NCBI RefSeq assembly: GCF_000378825.1
Contig: NZ_KB900388.1
Location: 109,578 to 173,577 of the forward strand
Reading direction: 5' to 3'
DNA from: Salinispora vitiensis
GTDB taxonomy: Bacteria > Actinomycetota > Actinomycetes > Mycobacteriales > Micromonosporaceae
DNA length: 64,000 bases
Shown: piece after piece, positions 55,001-61,004 of the stretch
How positions within the stretch are numbered: the stretch's first letter is position 1
How the letters are laid out: every line of letters begins with the position of its first letter
Made by a program: the position numbers and the translations under genes
Notes under the pieces: generated by a model
What the model was told of the DNA's origin: nothing
Seen by the model: the letters and a program-made list of their open reading frames with translations, nothing else
Databases searched by the model: none

Positions 55001-57199
55001 TCATAGGGGCACCACTGCGGGGTCCCATACCTGCACTTCCGTGCCGTCCGGCCAGGACCTACTCACCCCGTTGACGGCGCGGGCGGCCAGGGTCACGGTC
55101 TGGGTGAGTCCGGTGCCGGTGATCCCGGTGGCGGTCACGCGCTCCTCGACGCCGATCCGGAGATCCATCGGAAAGTCCGCGGGGTCGACGGTCCAGGGCC
55201 CATTTGCGGGGGGCGAGGTCAGAGCGAGTGTCAGCGTGTCGGCGTCTACGGCCGCGATGGTGGAGCCGTCCGCCGCGACACGTTGCGGGCCGCCGGCGAC
55301 CGCCACGTCCCACGGCGCGGCAGGCTCACCCGTCCACGTGATCCGCCACTCGCGCTCGGTGATCGTCTCCGTATACCCGGTGATCAGCAGGCGTAGCTGG
55401 AGCAGGTCAGCGGCCAGCCAGGCTGGCAGGCCGACAACGTCGATGACATCGCCGGCATCGACGGCTAGGGCCGCATCCAAGAGCCCCGGGTCGGCCTGCC
55501 AGCCCGGGGCGGCGAGCTGGACGGTGAGCCCCGGTACACGTGGCTCGTCCACAGTGCCGAGATGACGTGTCCACCCGGCGTGGTCGGCGAGCTGCGCGTC
55601 TGACATCAGGAGCAGGGTGCGCTCATCCTGGTAGACGCCCACCCCGTCCGGCGGCGGCAGGGCGGCCAGCGGTCCGGTCGTTTGCGTGGCCCGGGCTGAC
55701 CCACCATCGGTACGGTGGACCGTGACGTCATTCCGGATAAGACCATCGTCGTCGACCGGTGCCACGGGCGGGATCAGCAGCCCGGCACTGTAGTCCAGCG
55801 TCAGCGGCGCCTGGTTGTAGAGGCTGATACGGCGCAGGTACCGCAGATCCTCGGAGTCCCGGGACTCCGCCAGTATCCCGCCGTCGACCTCGATCGCGGC
55901 GGCGATCACCTCGGCGGCGGTGCCGATCTGCTGCACCCCCATCCGCGTCGAGTGCGCGTCCGACACGTCCGAGACGGCGACGGTGACACCAGCTGCGGCG
56001 GCGGTCCGGACGATACGGTCGGCGGCATCCTCACGCTCATACCCCCTAATGTGTGCTAGCACAATTTCGCCGTATAGGTCGCGCACGGACCATGCCGGCA
56101 ACACCGGTGGAGGCCCAGACGCCCAAAGCGCGAGGTGGCCTACCGGGAATATCGAGTCAGATGGGGCCCGGTCCGGATTAACCGAAATCGAGGTCACACC
56201 TCCCAGCGTCCCCAAAACCGACCCGGAGTATCTCGGGGCCGGCCACTTTTCATAAACCTCTAAATACGCGATACCGTTTACTTCGCTGAGGCAAATTGAC
56301 AGATCCTCCAGACTGGACGTGTACCCGAACCTTTCGAACACTATCCACTCCGCGCCATTGTTATCGATGGCGACGAATTGCGTGCGAGTAGGTATCGCTG
56401 TGATGCGCATCTGCCAGCGGGTCAACGTCCCGCCCTGGGTGGTCCACTCCAGCAGCACGTGATCTACATCCGGCCGCGATGGCGCCAACTCTGTTTGCCA
56501 CGTGATATGTACGGTGTGCGCCTTAGCGGCACCCGTAGCCGCGGTCGCCTCAGCGGGTACCTGCGCCGACAGTGATCCACCTGCGGCCAGGTCCGCCAAC
56601 GCCGCAACGGCCCATGTCACGGTGTAGCCACCAAAACTCGTAATGCGTCGGCTATCCAGTGGCCGAAATTCGACCTCCCCAATCACGGTCATCGGCGGTG
56701 CCGTGGATACCGCCGCGCCGGCCGACTCCGCCAGCTCTCCATCCTCCAGTGGCCAATACGCCACTGGGCTAGTGGCCTCGATGGCGTGGCGCACCGCCGA
56801 CCACGAGGGCGACGCGCCTTGGCCCCAGCGACGCAGCAGGCCCGCGCACTCCAGGTCCACCCACCGGTCCGCCCCGGTGGTTGACCAGCCACGCGACCAC
56901 GACGACACCTCACCCCAAAATCGGCCCACCAACGGGCCATCCGCCCGACCAGCGGACACCCTGATAGGCGTGTTGCGCCCCAGGTACGGGTGCAGATCCG
57001 AGGCCGGGTTATGCCACGAGTACCGGCCGGAGCCGTTGTCGACCCGCAGATGCAGTGTGGTGTGGTCCGCGTGGTGGCCCGGCCGGCGGACACCGCGCCG
57101 CACCGTCAGGCCGGGCTCCGCACGCACGTCAGGGGTGATGTCGACCCAACCGAGCGGGCCACACCGCAACTCCACCGTGTACGCAAATACTCTGTTCAT
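55001..57199 (-). CDS. Phage minor tail protein with lectin-like insert
   Basis: A 732-residue protein. The N-terminal 130 residues resemble the distal-tail/hub start of actinophage minor tail proteins (YTVELRCGPLGWVDITPDV). A concanavalin/LamG-like region (about 140-350) begins SPVAYWPLEDGELAES. Then follow hub-like parts with HSTRMGVQQIGTAAEVIAAA and a beta-rich C-terminus. ATG 57199 overlaps the tape-measure stop by four bases. Confidence 0.85.
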   Translation of the reverse strand: MNRVFAYTVELRCGPLGWVDITPDVRAEPGLTVRRGVRRPGHHADHTTLHLRVDNGSGRYSWHNPASDLHPYLGRNTPIRVSAGRADGPLVGRFWGEVSSWSRGWSTTGADRWVDLECAGLLRRWGQGASPSWSAVRHAIEATSPVAYWPLEDGELAESAGAAVSTAPPMTVIGEVEFRPLDSRRITSFGGYTVTWAVAALADLAAGGSLSAQVPAEATAATGAAKAHTVHITWQTELAPSRPDVDHVLLEWTTQGGTLTRWQMRITAIPTRTQFVAIDNNGAEWIVFERFGYTSSLEDLSICLSEVNGIAYLEVYEKWPAPRYSGSVLGTLGGVTSISVNPDRAPSDSIFPVGHLALWASGPPPVLPAWSVRDLYGEIVLAHIRGYEREDAADRIVRTAAAAGVTVAVSDVSDAHSTRMGVQQIGTAAEVIAAAIEVDGGILAESRDSEDLRYLRRISLYNQAPLTLDYSAGLLIPPVAPVDDDGLIRNDVTVHRTDGGSARATQTTGPLAALPPPDGVGVYQDERTLLLMSDAQLADHAGWTRHLGTVDEPRVPGLTVQLAAPGWQADPGLLDAALAVDAGDVIDVVGLPAWLAADLLQLRLLITGYTETITEREWRITWTGEPAAPWDVAVAGGPQRVAADGSTIAAVDADTLTLALTSPPANGPWTVDPADFPMDLRIGVEERVTATGITGTGLTQTVTLAARAVNGVSRSWPDGTEVQVWDPAVVPL

Positions 57200-58485
57200 C
57201 GGCCCAGTACCGTTTGGACGTTGCCACCGCGGACCGTGATCGCCCGCCGCAGCACCTCCACCAGCAGGTCATCCAGCTGCGCCCCGGCGGAGTCGATGGT
57301 GAGGGTGGTGCCAGCTCTACCGGCGACGGAGGTGACTGTCTCGCCCGCTTGGAGTAGCGCCAGCACGTTTTGTCCAGGAGCCCCGGGCACTCGGCCTCCG
57401 GCGTGAAATGTAGGCAGGGTCGGCGCGCTGATCCTGTTTCCTCCGAATTCCGGCACCCATGTCGGCACTGTCCATGACAGGCGACCGACGGTGGCGTTCC
57501 ACGCTGTAGAGATGAGGTTGAATGCCCGTCGGTACGGCCACGAAATCACTGAGGCAATCTTGCCGAATGCGGTGGCTGTCCACCCGGGGATCTTCTTGAT
57601 GAAATTCCAGGCGTCCGCCGCAGCATCTTTAATCCACTTCCAGGAGGCGCGCCACGCCCGAGCGAACCAATCCGTCTTCGTGGCAATCATGACGATGGCG
57701 GCGACCAGCGCGACAATGCCAATGATGATCCACGTAGTGGGGCTGGAAAGTTGCGCAGCATTCCACGCCCACTGAGCGGCAGTTACCAACGCGACCACAC
57801 CCACCAGTCCCTGCAACAGTGGCGCGACCAAATTTATCTGGTCAGCCCACTTTTGCAGGTCCGGCGGATTTGCGGCCATCATCGCATCATTGGCGTCAAG
57901 CTGCGCGCTTTCGGCGTCGATGGTGGCCTGAGTGGCATCCTGTGTCGCCTGCTCCACGTCAAGGTTCGCCTGCTTGAGGTCTTCCTGTGCCTGTCGCAGG
58001 TCAATGGATGCCTGCCTAGCATCAGCACTACCCTTGCCGTGCTCTTTGATCGACTCGTTGTACTCCTGCTGCGCGGTCTCCGCATCCAGGACAGCCTGCT
58101 CCGCGTCAAGGTGCGCCTGACCCACATCAAGCGTCGCCTGTTTGCCGTCAATTAACGCCTGGTTGACGTCGGCCTGCGCCTGCTCCAGGTCGTTAAGCGC
58201 CCGAGCGTGCTCCTGGGCTTTACGTGCAGTGAAGGTCTCGACGTCGGCGAGGGCCTGCATAGTGCCAGCCGCGTCACCGATCGCCGTGGACGCACCATCC
58301 ACAATGTTGCCAAGCTTAGCCATACGGTCAGTGAGCCCAGACGACTGCCCAGCCGCTCGGCTAAAGTCGCCCCCAGCCACGACTGCCGACTTGCCCACCT
58401 TCTCGGTAGCCGCCCGAGCCCGCGCGGCCTCTTTGACCAGGGCGTCAGCATCCCCACCGAATGTCAGCGTGACCTGAGACGGCAT
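57196..58485 (-). CDS. Short tape-measure protein
   Basis: A 429-residue protein, short for a tape measure. Residues about 90-205 form a long helix of ten/eleven-residue repeats (LDVGQAHLDAEQAVLDAETA). Hydrophobic helices follow near 222-270 (LQGLVGVVALVTAAQWAWNA, IIIGIVALVAAIVMIA), then a C-terminal GGRVPGAPGQNVLALLQAGE motif shared by tape measures. The start at 58485 overlaps the neighbouring stop. If 0.15 nm per residue holds, the tail would be about 60-65 nm. Confidence 0.87.
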   Translation of the reverse strand: MPSQVTLTFGGDADALVKEAARARAATEKVGKSAVVAGGDFSRAAGQSSGLTDRMAKLGNIVDGASTAIGDAAGTMQALADVETFTARKAQEHARALNDLEQAQADVNQALIDGKQATLDVGQAHLDAEQAVLDAETAQQEYNESIKEHGKGSADARQASIDLRQAQEDLKQANLDVEQATQDATQATIDAESAQLDANDAMMAANPPDLQKWADQINLVAPLLQGLVGVVALVTAAQWAWNAAQLSSPTTWIIIGIVALVAAIVMIATKTDWFARAWRASWKWIKDAAADAWNFIKKIPGWTATAFGKIASVISWPYRRAFNLISTAWNATVGRLSWTVPTWVPEFGGNRISAPTLPTFHAGGRVPGAPGQNVLALLQAGETVTSVAGRAGTTLTIDSAGAQLDDLLVEVLRRAITVRGGNVQTVLGR

Positions 58486-58904
58486 CAGTCCACCTCCAGG
58501 CCAGCGGCACGGGCAATGCGTCGGACACCGGACTCCATTGCGTCCTGCACGTCCGGCCGCCGATCACGGAAAGACTTGTAGAGGTAACGCCCATCTCGCA
58601 GAAAGGGCCGCGCTACCGACCGGTTGCGGCCGACCCGGCCTCCGAAATCGAGCCACGGCAGGTACGGTGCCCGTTTTCCACCCATAGCGATTCGGACGGC
58701 CGTCCGGCTCGACCGCATCTTCAGCGATCCGGCGGCACGGCCGGATCGCCTTGGAATTTTAGGACGGGCGTCGGCAACCACGAGTCCTGCGGCCTCGTTG
58801 AAGACGATCCGTAGCTGCTTCACGGCTTCCCCATCGACTTGCCGCAGCTTGCGGGAAAAATCCCGCAAGCCGAGGACCGCGATTTTTGGCTCCAACGTGC
58901 TCAC
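58485..58904 (-). CDS. HK97 gp10-like tail/neck protein
   Basis: A 139-residue protein: GLRDFSRKLRQVDGEAVKQL at the start, PKIPRRSGRAAGSLK, and the family's closing ARPFLRDGRYLYKSF. HK97 gp10-like proteins usually lie between connector and major tail genes; here it follows the tail chaperones. GTG 58904 overlaps the gpT stop (GTGA). Confidence 0.8.
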   Translation of the reverse strand: MSTLEPKIAVLGLRDFSRKLRQVDGEAVKQLRIVFNEAAGLVVADARPKIPRRSGRAAGSLKMRSSRTAVRIAMGGKRAPYLPWLDFGGRVGRNRSVARPFLRDGRYLYKSFRDRRPDVQDAMESGVRRIARAAGLEVD

Positions 58905-59089
58905 CTCCGTCCTGGGTTTCTCATCGCCAACTCCCGACGCTGCGCCTTACGCCCGTGGAAGACCACCCAGCGAACAAACTCGTCCTGCGTCATTGAGTGC
59001 CGCAGTTTCTCAATAGTCAATCCGAGGCGGTCGGCGAGGTAGAACTCGAACTCCAGCTCCGGGTCAGAATCAAAGTCCTTATAGGCTGC
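58901..59089 (-). CDS. Tail assembly chaperone T part, made by +1 frameshift
   Basis: An open frame with no start codon near its beginning: AAYKDFDSDPELEFEFYLAD, then RLGLTIEKLRHSM, WVVFHGRKAQ. It is the +1 frame relative to the gpG gene and becomes open just before the gpG stop. At 59090-59093 the coding strand reads AAAA (Lys AAA followed by A); a P-site tRNA-Lys slipping one base forward keeps perfect pairing. The fusion gpGT would be 161 residues (99 + 62). The order before the tape measure fits the G/GT pair of siphophages. Confidence 0.75.
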   Translation of the reverse strand, partial: AAYKDFDSDPELEFEFYLADRLGLTIEKLRHSMTQDEFVRWVVFHGRKAQRRELAMRNPGRR

Positions 59090-59387
59090 TTTTGGCGGCC
59101 CCCTCGGTCAAGCCCGACAGCTCCCGGACCCGTTGCAAAACCGTGCCGACTTCCCCCGCCGACGCATTCTTCTGCCACTGTTCGGCCTCCGCCATCGTTA
59201 GCGGCGGGTCTACGAGGGCGGCGACGAGCATCCGCCGCTCAACCAGCGCCGGGTCCCTGTCCTCGTTCACTCCCTTGCCTGCGGTTAGCAGCGAGTGCCG
59301 CGAAACCGCCCGCACGCGTACCGTACCTACACCATTGATTTCCACGTCGTCTTCGGCGATCCGAGGGCTAATCAGCTTCTCTTTCAC
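59079..59387 (-). CDS. Tail assembly chaperone gpG
   Basis: A 102-residue protein beginning MKEKLISPRIAEDDVEINGV, with helical DPALVERRMLVAALVDPPLT and an end EGAAKSSL. Position between major tail and tape measure is that of gpG. Translation that does not slip at 59090-59093 ends here at TAA. Confidence 0.8.
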   Translation of the reverse strand: MKEKLISPRIAEDDVEINGVGTVRVRAVSRHSLLTAGKGVNEDRDPALVERRMLVAALVDPPLTMAEAEQWQKNASAGEVGTVLQRVRELSGLTEGAAKSSL

Positions 59388-59399
59388 GTCGACTCCTAC

Positions 59400-59798
59400 T
59401 TACTGTACGGTTCGGGTGATGGTGCCGGATATTGTCAGTTCGCAAGACCACGTGATCATGTCTGCTACCGGGTTAGTCTCGGTGTACTTTTTTACTAAGA
59501 CATCGACGGATTCTTCTGGCAGGCCGACGTCAGTGCCCTCCGCGCGGCGAATGAGCGTGACGACGGCACCTATTAGTGGTTCAATGACCGCCTTGGGGCC
59601 GCTGTCGGTGTTGTCGTACACGCCGCCCATGCTGAACGAACCCTTACGAAGTCCGCCGGTGAACACGTAGTCGTCTCTGCCGTAGGTGGTGACGTCGTGT
59701 TCGTCGGACTCCTGTTCAATGCTGCTCGTTTTTGTAAACGGTGATAGGTCGTTTCCGTCCAGCGATAGATATGTGTCTTTGCCGTGAACAAATGCCAT
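59400..59798 (-). CDS. Major tail tube protein
   Basis: A 132-residue protein of the small actinophage tail-tube type: MAFVHGKDTYLSLDGNDLSP, TSSIEQESDEHDVTTYG and GSFSMGGVYDNT, then a C-terminal SCELTISGTITRTVQ strand pair. ATG 59798 follows AAGGAG; the frame is open further upstream without support. Confidence 0.87.
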   Translation of the reverse strand: MAFVHGKDTYLSLDGNDLSPFTKTSSIEQESDEHDVTTYGRDDYVFTGGLRKGSFSMGGVYDNTDSGPKAVIEPLIGAVVTLIRRAEGTDVGLPEESVDVLVKKYTETNPVADMITWSCELTISGTITRTVQ

Positions 59799-59814
59799 TG
59801 TGGTCTCCTTACGC

Positions 59815-60249
59815 CTACGCCGAGGGTGATGCGTCCATGAGTGATGCCCCTTGGCCAGTAATAGAAAGGTGGAAAATGGCGGCGAGGTAGTCGACTCCGG
59901 CGTGGGTGACGTCCTCAAACTCGGCCCAGTCCACGGCCACCACATCGCAGCTGGTGTACGGGTATGCCTCAATCGCCTGTTTGACCGAGGCGGGTCCGGC
60001 CCCGGCCGTGTAGGGGGCGATGGCGCGGCGGGTGATCGGGTCTTTCGGCCGCGCGAGGAGCACGATCACCGGCAGGTCCGGGTAGCGGTCGGAGCCTCGC
60101 TGGTAGGTGCCGTCGTAGTCGATGCGCTCCGGTAGCCCGATGACCGCCGCGGGTGAGGCGATCCGCTCGGTGCCCCACTGCGGCACGTTCAATCCGGTGA
60201 TGGTTTGGAGCGCGGTACGCAACTCGGCGGCGACATCATCCAAATCCAC
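59815..60249 (-). CDS. Tail terminator-like phage protein
   Basis: A 144-residue protein; the helix-strand layout and position between connector and tail tube suggest a tail terminator (gpU-like). VDLDDVAAELRTALQTITGL opens it, from GTG 60249, three bases after the connector stop. Family resemblance only. Confidence 0.65.
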   Translation of the reverse strand: MDLDDVAAELRTALQTITGLNVPQWGTERIASPAAVIGLPERIDYDGTYQRGSDRYPDLPVIVLLARPKDPITRRAIAPYTAGAGPASVKQAIEAYPYTSCDVVAVDWAEFEDVTHAGVDYLAAIFHLSITGQGASLMDASPSA

Positions 60250-60252
60250 GAC

Positions 60253-60834
60253 TCACCCCACCCTCCGGCGCCGGGCCAGGCCGGCAAGGGTCGTGGACAC
60301 GTCCGGGTCCAGGCGGGCCAGCAGCCGCATCTCGGAGCCGGCCTCCGGGCTACCTGCGATTCCGTAGGGGCTGTCTCGGCGCGTTGACCAGCGCGACACC
60401 TGCAACCGGGCCGCAGCGGAGACTTGCGTCGGTACCGCCGTCCAGCCCCACCCGGAGGTCGCCACGGCCACGGGAGCGTCGGGGCAGTCGGTGAAGCCCA
60501 GCCGCTCGTACGGCCGCCCGCTGTCGGGCGCGTCGTCGGGCAGCAAAACCGCCCCCGCGTCGGCGTAGGGCTGGCCGTTGACGGTCAGTCCGGTCGGGTC
60601 GTGCACGTCGTCGGTTTCCAGCAGCCACAGCGCGGATACCGCGTCATACACCGCCGGCCGCCGGTAGGTGCGGGTCGTCAACGCGTCGGTGCGCCCGAAT
60701 TGGCGGTTGCACCGCTTGTCGATGGCGCGGGACGCGGCCGTGCACCAGATCGCCAGCTCCGCCAGGTCAACGCCGGGGGCGCGGACGAACTCCGCCGCGT
60801 CCTCGGCGGTGAGGTAGTCAGGCGTCCAGGCCAC
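60253..60834 (-). CDS. Head-tail connector (adaptor) protein
   Basis: A 193-residue protein. The start WTPDYLTAEDAAEFVRAPGV and the helix WCTAASRAIDKRCNRQF are typical of gp6-like connectors that sit under the portal. GTG 60834. Its first codons overlap the coiled-coil gene by 17 bases. Confidence 0.8.
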   Translation of the reverse strand: MAWTPDYLTAEDAAEFVRAPGVDLAELAIWCTAASRAIDKRCNRQFGRTDALTTRTYRRPAVYDAVSALWLLETDDVHDPTGLTVNGQPYADAGAVLLPDDAPDSGRPYERLGFTDCPDAPVAVATSGWGWTAVPTQVSAAARLQVSRWSTRRDSPYGIAGSPEAGSEMRLLARLDPDVSTTLAGLARRRRVG

Positions 60835-60991
60835 GGCTACCCCTCGGGTCGAGTCGGTACCGCCGGTCGATCCGGGAGACAGCGCGGGACAGTTCGGTCA
60901 CCTGCTCGGTGAGCCGAGCCAGCTCGGCGCGCAGCTGCTCCACCTCGTCGGCCACCTGGGTGGCCGTTGACCGCGTCTTGTCGTTGGCCAT
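60818..60991 (-). CDS. 57-residue coiled-coil phage protein
   Basis: A short protein with a clean heptad helix (VADEVEQLRAELARLTEQVT) and a basic tail. ATG 60991 lies 13 bp after the capsid stop. Such small proteins between capsid and connector occur in actinophages; role unknown. Confidence 0.7.
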   Translation of the reverse strand: MANDKTRSTATQVADEVEQLRAELARLTEQVTELSRAVSRIDRRYRLDPRGSRGLDA

Positions 60992-61004
60992 CGCTGCCTC
61001 CGGA

